19,397 bases of DNA from JACOVP01 sp035289145 (GCA_035289145.1 DATDXZ010000084.1:1-19397), one strand, 5' to 3'; shown: positions 1 to 7,394, counted from the stretch's first letter. Notes: generated from the letters alone by a model not told the origin. Numbers and translations: made by a program.

Positions 1-71
1 TGCGCTCGACGCAACGCATCAAGCAATTGATGTACAAACCTATAATAAACAGTTCTTTTCTTCCCTTTCAT
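1..71 (-). CDS. Possible 5' end of an unidentified protein (partial)
   Basis: Reading leftwards from an ATG at 71, the frame stays open to the window edge and gives about 23 residues beginning MKGKKRTVYYRF, a basic start I do not recognise. In its favour are a GGAG about 9 nt upstream of the ATG and a TATA-like CTTAAATA on this strand near 118-125, with a GAAAA element before it, which would place the transcript start near 95. That would make the gene divergent from tRNA-Phe. The GGAG lies partly in the loop of a small hairpin (stems 72-77 and 84-89). Competing readings on the plus strand are an open frame ending at TAA 122-124 (the last 40 residues of a protein) and another ending at TAG 75-77. 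The fragment is too short to choose with confidence. Confidence 0.35.
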   Translation of the reverse strand, partial: MKGKKRTVYYRFVHQLLDALRRA

Positions 72-145
72 GGGTAGCTTCTCCTACCCCCAATTGCAGT
101 CTAACGACTGCATTGGTTATTTAAGTTTTCTACAGAGCTTACGTT

Positions 146-161
146 GGGAAATCTTTAAATA
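146..161 (+). promoter_or_regulatory. BRE/TATA promoter of tRNA-Phe
   Basis: A purine-rich GGGAAAT (146-152, BRE-like) is followed directly by CTTTAAATA (153-161). The box centre is about 30 nt before the first base of the mature tRNA at 187, the usual archaeal spacing plus a very short 5' leader. Confidence 0.65.
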
Positions 162-186
162 GCATTGCTAGTGCCTTTTCTCTCAT

Positions 187-260
187 GGGCGGATAGCTCA
201 GCCTGGGAGAGCACTACGCTGAAGACGTAGGGGTCGGTTGTTCAAATCACCCTCCGCCCA
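187..260 (+). tRNA. tRNA-Phe (GAA)
   Basis: A complete cloverleaf can be folded. The acceptor stem is GGGCGGA (187-193) with TCCGCCC (253-259), and A260 is the discriminator. The D stem is GCTC/GAGC around a 9-nt loop with GG. The anticodon stem is CTACG/CGTAG, and its loop CTGAAGA carries anticodon GAA at 221-223, which decodes Phe codons UUU/UUC. The T loop is TTCAAAT. CCA is not encoded, as is usual in archaea, and there is no intron. One oddity is that the T stem GGTTG/CACCC (236-240 and 248-252) has a central U:C mismatch (238 against 250), leaving four of five pairs. The gene has its own TATA box upstream and lies 42 nt before valS, which has its own promoter. Confidence 0.93.
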
Positions 261-271
261 TATTCCATAAT

Positions 272-280
272 CTATTTAAA
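272..280 (+). promoter_or_regulatory. TATA box of valS (leaderless)
   Basis: CTATTTAAA lies just after the tRNA and is centred about 27 nt before the valS ATG at 303. That spacing puts the transcript start at or next to the start codon, and no Shine-Dalgarno motif precedes it. Confidence 0.6.
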
Positions 281-302
281 CAAAGTTCTCGAGGTTTCTT
301 TT

Positions 303-2687
303 ATGGACAAGCCTAAGACTTACAATCCCCAAGAAGCTGAGAAAAAGTGGCAGCAACATTGGGAAAAGGAAAAACTCTATAAATTTATTCAACCTAAAAA
401 CACTAAAGACATTTTTTCCATTGATACTCCTCCGCCTACTTTATCCGGAGCTATGCATATAGGCCACGCATTTTCTTATTGTCAGGGAGATTTTATAGCA
501 CGTTTTCAACGCATGTTAGGGAAACAAGTGCTTTGCCCCTTTGGCACTGATGACAATGGACTGCCGACAGAACGTTTAGTGGAAAAATTAAAAAATGTCA
601 AAGGCACTCACATGGAACGAGAAGCTTTTGTTAAGCTCTGTGAGAAAACTGTTTTGGAATTAAAGAAAGATTTTGTTCAACCCTGGAAAGACCTAGGCAT
701 TTCTTGCGATTTTGAACAAAGCTACTCCACTATTGACAGACATAGCCTCAAAGTATCACAATATTCTTTCTTGGATCTTTATCATAAAGGAAGAATTTAT
801 CGAGAAGAATCTCCTGTTGCATGGTGCACTACCTGCCAAACTGCCATAGCTCAAGCAGAATTTGATAATATTGAACAAGCAAGCACCTTTAATAATATTG
901 TCTTTAAAGTTCATGATAAAGAATTGATCATATCTACTACGCGACCTGAATTATTACCTGCCTGTGTAGCTCTTATGATTCACCCAAGTCATAAACAGTA
1001 TAAAGAGTTCAAAGGTAAGTTTGCGAAAGTTCCCCTGTTTGATTATGAAGTTCCTATTTTAGCAGATGAAAAAGTTGATCCTACAAAAGGTACAGGCATT
1101 GTTATGTGTTGCACTTTCGGCGACAAAGTAGACATTGAATGGTGGAGAAAATACAAACTTCCCTTACGCATTATTTTTGAAAAACATGGCAAGATGAACA
1201 GCTTGGCAAAACAGTATCAAGGAAAAACCTTGAAAGAGACAAGAAAAGAAATTCTCAAAGCCTTACAAGACCAGAAACTCCTCATTAAGCAACAACCTAT
1301 ACAACACGCTGTCAATGTCCATGAACGATGCGGCACTGAAATAGAATTCTTGAAAACTCATCAATTGTATATTCGTGTTTTAGACATGAAAGAAGAACTT
1401 ATTGAAGCGGCAGACAAGATTCAATGGCATCCGGAGTTTATGAAGAAACGCTATATTCACTGGGTTGAAAATTTAAATTGGGATTGGTGCATTTCCAGAC
1501 AAAGATTTTATGGAGTTCCTTTTCCTCTTTGGTATTGTAAAAAATGTAGCAACATTATTTTAGCTGACGCAAAAGACTTACCTTTAGATCCTTTATCTCA
1601 TAAACCTAAGAAAGCCTGTGACTGCGGATCTAAAGAGTTTATTCCTGAACAGGATGTTATGGACACATGGACAACTTCTTCAGTTACACCACAAATTGTT
1701 TTGGACTGGCCAGCGAATGAGAAGCAATTTACCGCTTTATCTCCTATGAGCTATAGATTTCAAGCTCATGATATTATTCGTGTATGGACATTTTATACTA
1801 TCGTGAAAAGTTTATATCATCACAAAAAAGTTCCTTGGACTACCATTGGCATTTCTGGCTATGTCTTAGATCCTAAAGGAGAGAAAATGTCTAAATCCAA
1901 GGGGAATGTCATCGATCCACAAACCATTTATCATAAATTTTCTGCAGATGCTCTACGTTACTGGTCTGCTAATTTCAAACTTGGAGAAGATATTTCTTAT
2001 CAAGAAAAAGACGTTATGACTGGACAGAAGACAGTTACTAAGTTATGGAATGCTGCACAATTTGTTACTTCCCACTTAGCAGAGAAGCCTACAAATAAAC
2101 AGAAACTCGAACTCATGGATCAATGGCTACTTACCAGATTACAACAGTTAATTCAAGATTGCACTGAGTCTTTTAACCAATATTCTTTTTGGATTGTTAA
2201 ATCAGCAGTTGATAATTTTTTCTGGCATACTTTTTGCGATGACTACCTGGAAATTGTCAAAGACAGATTGTATAATCCTGATAAACGAGGCAAAGAAGCT
2301 CGAGCATCCGCACAATTTACCTTACATACTGCTCTTTTAACATTGTTGAAGCTCTTTGCTCCTATTATGCCTTACATTACTGAAGAAATTTATATGCAAC
2401 TCTTCTCGAAAGAGGAAAAGACTAAATCTATCCACATTTCTTCCTGGCCAACTGTCGATAAAAAACTTATTTCAGAAGAAACTTTAGTTGTAGGTGATAG
2501 ATTTGTTCAAATCTTAGCAGAGGTCAGACAATTCAAGAGCAAACAGCAAGTCTCCTTAAAAGCTGAAGTCATTCTCACTTTAGAGAAAAAAGATTATACA
2601 TTGCTAGAACCAGTGTTTGCAGACTTACGAGCGACCTGTCAAGCACGAGAGATCAAACAAGGTAATTCTAAAATTGAATTATATTAA
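303..2687 (+). CDS. valS: Valyl-tRNA synthetase (class I)
   Basis: Charges tRNA-Val with valine in the cytoplasm. The 794 residues open with the ValRS-type YNPQEAEKKW. The class I signatures are both present: HIGH at residues 52-55 within PPPTLSGAMHIGHAF, and KMSKS at 528-532. The CP1 editing domain shows TTRPELLPACVALMIHP and GTGIVMCCTFGDKVDIEWW, wording typical of archaeal ValRS. Cys pairs (WCTTC near residue 175, CKKC near 412 and CDCG near 440) suggest zinc knuckles in the connective domains. DTWTTSS and the anticodon-binding helical domain follow. No long coiled-coil tail of the bacterial kind is present, so the protein is at the short end of the family. The ATG at 303 is supported by the TATA box 27 nt upstream. 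The gene stands alone, with a hairpin and T-tract behind it. Confidence 0.97.
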   Translation: MDKPKTYNPQEAEKKWQQHWEKEKLYKFIQPKNTKDIFSIDTPPPTLSGAMHIGHAFSYCQGDFIARFQRMLGKQVLCPFGTDDNGLPTERLVEKLKNVKGTHMEREAFVKLCEKTVLELKKDFVQPWKDLGISCDFEQSYSTIDRHSLKVSQYSFLDLYHKGRIYREESPVAWCTTCQTAIAQAEFDNIEQASTFNNIVFKVHDKELIISTTRPELLPACVALMIHPSHKQYKEFKGKFAKVPLFDYEVPILADEKVDPTKGTGIVMCCTFGDKVDIEWWRKYKLPLRIIFEKHGKMNSLAKQYQGKTLKETRKEILKALQDQKLLIKQQPIQHAVNVHERCGTEIEFLKTHQLYIRVLDMKEELIEAADKIQWHPEFMKKRYIHWVENLNWDWCISRQRFYGVPFPLWYCKKCSNIILADAKDLPLDPLSHKPKKACDCGSKEFIPEQDVMDTWTTSSVTPQIVLDWPANEKQFTALSPMSYRFQAHDIIRVWTFYTIVKSLYHHKKVPWTTIGISGYVLDPKGEKMSKSKGNVIDPQTIYHKFSADALRYWSANFKLGEDISYQEKDVMTGQKTVTKLWNAAQFVTSHLAEKPTNKQKLELMDQWLLTRLQQLIQDCTESFNQYSFWIVKSAVDNFFWHTFCDDYLEIVKDRLYNPDKRGKEARASAQFTLHTALLTLLKLFAPIMPYITEEIYMQLFSKEEKTKSIHISSWPTVDKKLISEETLVVGDRFVQILAEVRQFKSKQQVSLKAEVILTLEKKDYTLLEPVFADLRATCQAREIKQGNSKIELY

Positions 2688-2688
2688 T

Positions 2689-2712
2689 TTCCTTTTTAAG
2701 GAATAGCTTTTT
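2689..2712 (+). terminator. Hairpin plus T-tract after valS
   Basis: TTCCTT (2689-2694) and AAGGAA (2698-2703) can form a 6-bp stem with a 3-nt loop, followed by TTTTT at 2708-2712. The stem begins two bases after the valS stop codon. The T-rich part also overlaps a TATA-like stretch (about 2709-2717) centred about 25 nt before the next start at 2737, so one sequence may both end valS transcription and start the next gene. Confidence 0.4.
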
Positions 2713-2736
2713 ATATTACTTAATTTTAACACTCTA

Positions 2737-3753
2737 ATGTTTACACTTAAACAAAAAATTGTTTCTAAATCAAATGATTATATCCAAGTAGAACAAAAAT
2801 TTAGAAGCCTATTTAACGAAGAACTAGTCACTGAAAAAAATACTTTAAACTTAAAAAAGATACGGATTTCTTTATCTATAATTATTCCAGCTTATAATTC
2901 ACATGCTGAATTAATCTTTCTTTTAGAATCTTTAATGAGTCAGAATTATAAAAAATTTGAAATAATCCTTGTTGATGATGGTTCTTCCCTGAATATAAAA
3001 AAAATTGTTAGTCCTCTATTCAAAAAACTTAAAATAATATTCATAACACTTTCTTCAAATAAAGGTCGAAGTTATGCTAGGAATGTTGGATTACAAGTTG
3101 CAAAATATGAAGATATTATTTTCCTTGATTCAGATTTAGTACTCTCTAAATATTTTATTGCTAATGTTGCTCTTAGATTACAATATACAACTAATTGCGT
3201 TTTTGTAACTTTTAAAGAAAATATTTGCCGAAATAAATTTGAGAATATTGGAAGAAATCCACTTATTGAAAAAGACTGGAGATATACCCTCCCTATCAAA
3301 AATATACCTAAAAGATTTTTAAGAATAAGTTTAAACGAGGGAAAGGGAGAAATCTTTAAAGAATTACATTTAATCAAAAAAACAAACTATCTAAAGGAAT
3401 TTGGATTTGGAAGAGTTATTGGATTTTGGGATCTCTCTTCTATGGTAATTGGTCATGGACTAGCGTGTAAAAAATCAGCAGCTATGGCCTCCGGTGGATT
3501 TCCAGAAATATTTAATGGATGGGGAATGGAAGATATTGCATTTGGAGCCAATATGATCGCTTATGGACAGTTTATCGTCCCTCTACTAAATTGTACAAGT
3601 TTTCATATTGACAGTATCACCCATAAACATCTAAAAACAAAAAAAATAACTCAATTAAAAAAGAATATTCAAAAATATTTTTATTATGTAAACAAGAAAA
3701 GGAGTAAATATCCTATTTTTTTAAGACATTCACTAAGGAGCAACCATGGATGA
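2737..3753 (+). CDS. Family 2 glycosyltransferase
   Basis: Probably transfers a sugar from a nucleotide-sugar donor to a surface or secreted glycan; the substrate cannot be read from sequence. The 338 residues have about 45 residues of N-terminal extension, then the GT-A fold: SIIIPAYN (47-54), VDDGSS (79-84) and the metal-binding DSD (131-133). A later GGFPEIFNGWGMEDIAF (GWGMED at 261-266) resembles the C-terminal element of galactosyltransferase-type GT2 enzymes. There is no membrane segment, unlike the GT2 encoded at 8674-9927. Codon use is visibly AT-richer than in valS or aRF1 (many AAA, ATA, AAT and TTA), and the next gene shares this. The two overlap by 8 bases, so they form a unit that may have been acquired together. 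A TATA-like box about 25 nt upstream suggests a leaderless start. Confidence 0.85.
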   Translation: MFTLKQKIVSKSNDYIQVEQKFRSLFNEELVTEKNTLNLKKIRISLSIIIPAYNSHAELIFLLESLMSQNYKKFEIILVDDGSSLNIKKIVSPLFKKLKIIFITLSSNKGRSYARNVGLQVAKYEDIIFLDSDLVLSKYFIANVALRLQYTTNCVFVTFKENICRNKFENIGRNPLIEKDWRYTLPIKNIPKRFLRISLNEGKGEIFKELHLIKKTNYLKEFGFGRVIGFWDLSSMVIGHGLACKKSAAMASGGFPEIFNGWGMEDIAFGANMIAYGQFIVPLLNCTSFHIDSITHKHLKTKKITQLKKNIQKYFYYVNKKRSKYPIFLRHSLRSNHG

Positions 3754-4594
3754 GAATAAAATAAAATTATTTAATCAAATAATTATAAGTGTTTCAAATG
3801 AATATTTAAAAATAAAAAATGTTAAGGGCATTGTTGTTGGAGGATCATTTGCTAGAGGATTTTCAGATTCTCTCTCAGACATTGAAATGTATGTTTATTA
3901 TAGAAAAACTATTCCTTCTAAACAGAAAATAAATAATATTTTAAAAAAATTGAATGCAAAATTTACTCGATCTAAAAATCTTCATTGGTATCATCCTGCT
4001 TGGGGCATTCATACATTTTTCTCAATAAAAGGCATAAAAATAGAGTTGGGATATAGAGATACTAATAAAATAATAAGAAGGATAAACTCTTTTTTAGAAG
4101 GTAAAAAAATTGAATCTGTTCAAGGAATTCATGATTGCCCATTTGGACATTATGAAAGTGGATTAGCAAATTGCATTCTTGAGTGCCGTATTGTAAATGA
4201 AAAAAATAATGAAATCAAAAAATTAAAAAATATGTTAAATAAATACCCTTCAAAGTTACGATTTATGATATTTAATTACTATTTCGAAGATGCATTACTT
4301 ATTTGGAAAAATAAACTGCTTCCAGCAGCAAAAAGAGATGATGCATATCATTTTAATGCTTCTTTAGCAAGAATAGTTCGAGCGATAGTTATTTGTATAT
4401 TTACTATAAATAAAACGTTTTTCCCTGGTGATAAATGGAATAAACAATACCTTGATAGATTTAAAATAAAACCTAAAAACTATGAAAATAAAATTAAAAA
4501 AATATTTGATTTGCCGGATGAGGAAATAAGTAATAAACTTACAAAAGCAAAAATTCTATTAAATTTAATTAAAGATATAAAGAAATTATATTAA
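3746..4594 (+). CDS. Nucleotidyltransferase-fold protein
   Basis: A pol-beta/MNT-type nucleotidyltransferase of 282 residues. The signature is VVGGSFARGFSDSLSDIEMYV, with GGS at 32-34 and acidic residues D45 and E47, so it is DxE rather than the more common DxD. E100 in IKIEL is a candidate third acidic residue. The C-terminal half (FEDALLIWKNKLLPAAKRDD, then a helix ending FPGDKW) recalls the helical domain of DUF4037-type nucleotidyltransferases; that family assignment is from memory and tentative. The start is fixed by AAGGAG at 3735-3740, five bases before the ATG, inside the end of the glycosyltransferase gene, with which it is translationally coupled. Pairing with a glycosyltransferase suggests modification of a small molecule or sugar rather than a toxin-antitoxin role, because no HEPN partner is adjacent. 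Very AT-rich. Confidence 0.75.
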   Translation: MDENKIKLFNQIIISVSNEYLKIKNVKGIVVGGSFARGFSDSLSDIEMYVYYRKTIPSKQKINNILKKLNAKFTRSKNLHWYHPAWGIHTFFSIKGIKIELGYRDTNKIIRRINSFLEGKKIESVQGIHDCPFGHYESGLANCILECRIVNEKNNEIKKLKNMLNKYPSKLRFMIFNYYFEDALLIWKNKLLPAAKRDDAYHFNASLARIVRAIVICIFTINKTFFPGDKWNKQYLDRFKIKPKNYENKIKKIFDLPDEEISNKLTKAKILLNLIKDIKKLY

Positions 4595-4608
4595 GTTTTA
4601 GTCTATAT

Positions 4609-5244
4609 TTAAGCAGCAGGTTTGTCAATCTTAATCATAGCGAAATTACCGCTTTTTGGCGGATTAACACCATTATATATAAATTCTAAAGGACCAATGA
4701 TTTGATTAGTTCCTTTCTTGATAATGAATCGATCTTTTCCATAGAATATTGTGATCTGTGATTCTTGCAATTCACTTAATGTGTATACTTCATCTCCTTC
4801 TTCTGTCACGAATAGAATTCTTGTGTCTTTTTGCATTTCCAAACTTAGAGGCAATTTCTCTTCACTGAAGCGGATTCTGTTACCTGCGGTTATCTTGGTT
4901 TCTTCTACTTTCTTCACTTCACTACACTTGCTTTGCACACATTCACACTCATATTGATCTGGAGGGAACCTTATACAATCAGGCATAGGGTTCGCCCTTG
5001 CCCATTCTCCATTCACACATCCCAAACATTCATTTAATTCACAATCTGTTTCTATAGTACATGCATCTTGCTCTAGCTTTTTTTCACTATCATCACAGAT
5101 GTCATTATTATTGTTATCTAAACAGCATACAGAACCTAATGCTTTGAAAGGCGGTTTGCAAGCTGGCGTCGGCGTGGAAGGGCTGCTACAAGCTGCAGTT
5201 ACTAAAGTTAGGATTAATAATGACAGAATTATTTCTTTTCTCAT
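4609..5244 (-). CDS. Predicted lipoprotein with Cys-rich N-terminal region
   Basis: Exported protein of 211 residues. The first 19 residues (MRKEIILSLLILTLVTAAC) form a signal peptide ending in a lipobox-like TAAC, so C19 is the likely anchor. SSPSTPTPA is a short linker. Then come CCLDNNNNDICDDSEKK, which looks like an Asp/Asn calcium-binding loop of the kind seen in archaeal surface proteins, and further Cys pairs up to about residue 108. The C-terminal 90 residues are Cys-free and look like a beta-rich domain without a family I recognise. The ATG at 5244 has a TATA-like CTTTTTATGG on this strand (about 5268-5277) 28 nt upstream, so the gene is probably leaderless and divergent from aRF1. 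It converges on the nucleotidyltransferase gene with a 14-nt gap. Confidence 0.7.
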   Translation of the reverse strand: MRKEIILSLLILTLVTAACSSPSTPTPACKPPFKALGSVCCLDNNNNDICDDSEKKLEQDACTIETDCELNECLGCVNGEWARANPMPDCIRFPPDQYECECVQSKCSEVKKVEETKITAGNRIRFSEEKLPLSLEMQKDTRILFVTEEGDEVYTLSELQESQITIFYGKDRFIIKKGTNQIIGPLEFIYNGVNPPKSGNFAMIKIDKPAA

Positions 5245-5267
5245 TGCTTATTAGAGTTTTTTTGTTC

Positions 5268-5302
5268 CATAAAAAGCTTTCTGTTTGACAATCTTTATAA
5301 AG
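5268..5302. promoter_or_regulatory. Divergent promoters of the lipoprotein gene and aRF1
   Basis: Two TATA boxes lie back to back. On the minus strand 5268-5277 serves the lipoprotein gene (box centre 28 nt from its ATG). On the plus strand the palindromic CTTTATAAAG at 5293-5302 is centred about 27 nt before the aRF1 ATG at 5324. Both imply leaderless transcripts. Confidence 0.6.
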
Positions 5303-5323
5303 TCCCTGGGCTGGTTATTGCTT

Positions 5324-6817
5324 ATGGATGTCGCCAAGAAGCAGGAATTGAAGCGTTTCATCAATGAATTGAAAAATATCCGTGGAAGGCATACGGAACT
5401 TGTGTCTGTCTACATTCCTGCAGGATACGATCTGAACAAGATCATCGCTCACTTACAGGAAGAGCAAGGCACTGCGAAGAATATCAAAGACGCTAAAACT
5501 CGAGGGAATGTTATCGACTCTTTGGAACGATGTGTCAGACATCTGCGACTTTTTAAAAAGACACCTGTCAATGGATTAGCTATTTTTTCCGGGAATGTAG
5601 CGGCACAAGAAGGGAAAGTAGACATCAAAATCTGGAGCATTGAACCTCCTGAACCTTTGAACATGCGTCTTTATAGATGCGATCAACGTTTCGTTATTGA
5701 TATCTTAGAAGACATGATGGAGCATAAAGAAGTATATGGCTTAATTTTAGTGGATAGAAGAGAAGCTACTTTAGGACTTTTAAAAGGATCATCTATCACT
5801 TTACTTACAGACTTGACTTCTGGAGTTCCTGGAAAGTTTAAAGCCGGGGGGCAATGTTGTCATCCAGATACTTTATTATCCATGGGAGAAAAACTGATTG
5901 CTATAAAGGATGTTCGTGTTGGCGATAGTGTTCAATCTTTAGATAGAGCAACAGGCAAGGTGGAATATTCCCCTTGTTTAGATGTCTGGAAAGTAAAGAA
6001 AGATGAAGTAGTTGAAGTCTGCTTTCTTAATTCAAAGATTGTAACTTCAAAGGACCATACATTTTTTGTTCATGACAAAGGAGATGTTAAAGAAAAGACA
6101 GCAGACCAATTACAAGAAAAAGATTTTTTAGTGGATCATAAATTAAACAAGGTAAGGATAACAGCTATACAGCGAAAGAAAGGCAATTTTGAACTTGTTG
6201 ATATAGCAACACAACATCAGAATTTTTTTGCCAATGGCACTCTAGTTCATAACTCAGCACAACGTTTTGAGCGATTAATTCATGGAATGGCTATTGACTT
6301 CTTCAAACGAGTCTCAGAATTATGCAACAAAGAATATTTACCCATGAAAAACCTCAAAGGGATTCTCCTCGGAGGGCCAGGACCAACCAAAGAAGAATTT
6401 CAGCAATATTTAAATAATGAATTAAAGAAGAAGATTCTAGCAGTACAGGATGTCACTTACACTGATGAGAGCGGGTTACATCATCTTGTCGATAAGAGCG
6501 CAGACATCTTGCAAAAAGAAGGCATTATTGCAGAGAAGAAAGTGATTGAACGATTCTTCACAATTCTTGCAAAAGAGCCTAACAAAGCTACCTATGGAGA
6601 AAAAGAAGTGCGACGCGTTTTAGAACTGGGTGCTGTAGAGCTTATACTTATCTCTGAAGATTATGACGATACAAAAATGCAAGAGATTGAAAACTTAGCA
6701 CAATCCACAGGAACTGAGCTTCAACTCATCTCAACGGAAACAAGAGAGGGACAACAATTACGTGATTTAGGCGGCATAGCAGCCATCTTGCGTTTTGCTG
6801 TCGGCAACTATGAATGA
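5324..6817 (+). CDS. prf1: Peptide chain release factor aRF1, interrupted by an intein
   Basis: Recognises stop codons in the ribosomal A site and triggers peptide release. The precursor has 497 residues; removing the intein (178-310) leaves 364. Domain 1 shows RHTELVSVYIPAGYDLNK, NIKD in place of the usual NIKS, and YRCDQRF (the YxCxxxF motif). Domain 2 carries the catalytic GGQ at 175-177. After the intein, SAQRFERLIHGM resumes the family sequence, and GGPGPTKEEF and GGIAAILRF mark domain 3. Archaeal members are usually a little over 400 residues; the missing part is the Cys-rich zinc minidomain normally found after the LLISE.YD stretch. I take the ATG at 5324 because the TATA box at 5293-5302 lies downstream of the longer TTG start at 5285, and because family alignment begins here. 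The stop overlaps scpB by 8 bases. Confidence 0.96.
   Translation: MDVAKKQELKRFINELKNIRGRHTELVSVYIPAGYDLNKIIAHLQEEQGTAKNIKDAKTRGNVIDSLERCVRHLRLFKKTPVNGLAIFSGNVAAQEGKVDIKIWSIEPPEPLNMRLYRCDQRFVIDILEDMMEHKEVYGLILVDRREATLGLLKGSSITLLTDLTSGVPGKFKAGGQCCHPDTLLSMGEKLIAIKDVRVGDSVQSLDRATGKVEYSPCLDVWKVKKDEVVEVCFLNSKIVTSKDHTFFVHDKGDVKEKTADQLQEKDFLVDHKLNKVRITAIQRKKGNFELVDIATQHQNFFANGTLVHNSAQRFERLIHGMAIDFFKRVSELCNKEYLPMKNLKGILLGGPGPTKEEFQQYLNNELKKKILAVQDVTYTDESGLHHLVDKSADILQKEGIIAEKKVIERFFTILAKEPNKATYGEKEVRRVLELGAVELILISEDYDDTKMQEIENLAQSTGTELQLISTETREGQQLRDLGGIAAILRFAVGNYE
5855..6253 (+). other. Mini-intein inside aRF1, directly after GGQ
   Basis: A 133-residue in-frame insertion splits GGQ from SAQRFERL, two parts that are contiguous in other aRF1 proteins. 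Its ends are those of a class 1 intein: Cys1 in CCHPDTLL (block A) and HN at the end of NFFANGTLVHN (blocks F and G), with Ser as the +1 extein residue. Block B is SKDHTFFV with His68, fitting the TxxH-type motif with Ser in the first place. VGDSVQSLD is also typical of the Hint fold. There is no room for a homing endonuclease, so it is a mini-intein that should splice but not move on its own. A second Cys at position 2, and Cys residues in SPCLDV and EVCFL, could form disulfides. Splicing is required to restore the catalytic loop. Confidence 0.93.
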
Positions 6818-7394
6818 TAAGCACAAAGTCGAAGCAATCTTATTCACTACGGGACGCTTTATGCATCTTGATGAGATTGCCAAAGTGTGTGAAATTGGCT
6901 CAGTAGGCTATGTCAAAGAACTTCTTGAAGAATTGAAAAAAGACTACGAACAACGCGACAGCGCATTGACTGTTATGCAACAAGAAGAACTTGTCAAATT
7001 GAATATCAAGAAGGAATATGGTTTTTTGGCGAATAAACTCATGTCTGACTCTGAGATGGATTCTCCCACGACCAAAACTTTAGCAGTTATTGCGTACAAG
7101 CAACCTGTTCTCCAGCATGAAATCATCAAGATGCGCGGCAATAAGGCTTATGACCATATCAAGATCTTGAAAGAACGCAACTTGATTACAACTGAAAAAC
7201 AAGGCAGAAGCAGATTGATCAAACTGACTCCACAATTCTACAATTATTTTGACACTGCCGCTGAAGAAGTGAAGGAGCAATTCAAACACCTGAAATTACC
7301 AGAATCCTTAACTGCTTCCCAAGAGCAACCAAAACCACCAGAACCTTCTTCCCAACCAACTTCTGCCTCAGAAGACACTTCATCAACTACTTAA
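6810..7394 (+). CDS. scpB: Segregation and condensation protein B
   Basis: ScpB partners with the kleisin ScpA and SMC in chromosome condensation, through tandem winged helices. The 194 residues begin MNDKHKVEAILFTTGRFMHL, matching the usual start (xxxEAILFxxGxxxxxxEIA). The first winged helix runs to about residue 75. The second contains TKTLAVIAYKQPVLQHEIIKMRG, with KILKERNLI, RSRLIKLTPQF and YFD, the best-conserved ScpB stretch. The last 35 residues are a Pro/Ser/Thr/Gln tail that is probably disordered. I chose the ATG at 6810, eight bases inside the aRF1 stop, over a TTG five codons upstream because family alignment starts here. No Shine-Dalgarno is visible, so translation is likely coupled to aRF1. 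Neither scpA nor smc is in the window. The 3' end overlaps the convergent DUF2238-like gene by 12 bases. Confidence 0.9.
   Translation: MNDKHKVEAILFTTGRFMHLDEIAKVCEIGSVGYVKELLEELKKDYEQRDSALTVMQQEELVKLNIKKEYGFLANKLMSDSEMDSPTTKTLAVIAYKQPVLQHEIIKMRGNKAYDHIKILKERNLITTEKQGRSRLIKLTPQFYNYFDTAAEEVKEQFKHLKLPESLTASQEQPKPPEPSSQPTSASEDTSSTT

Noticed and set aside
72..115. Two adjacent hairpins near the left edge as a small RNA or extra tRNA
   Set aside because: The stems (72-77/84-89 and 95-101/106-112) do not form a cloverleaf or known fold, and the stretch overlaps possible coding frames at the window edge.
5285..5323. Longer TTG start for aRF1 adding 13 residues
   Set aside because: It lies upstream of the TATA box that drives the gene, and the added residues match nothing in the family; the ATG at 5324 fits both.
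5855..6253. Homing endonuclease or split intein within aRF1
   Set aside because: At 133 residues there is no space for a LAGLIDADG or HNH domain, and the reading frame is continuous with both exteins, so it is a contiguous mini-intein.
6795..6809. TTG start for ScpB five codons upstream
   Set aside because: The family N-terminus begins at the ATG at 6810, which also gives a tidy 8-base overlap with the aRF1 stop.
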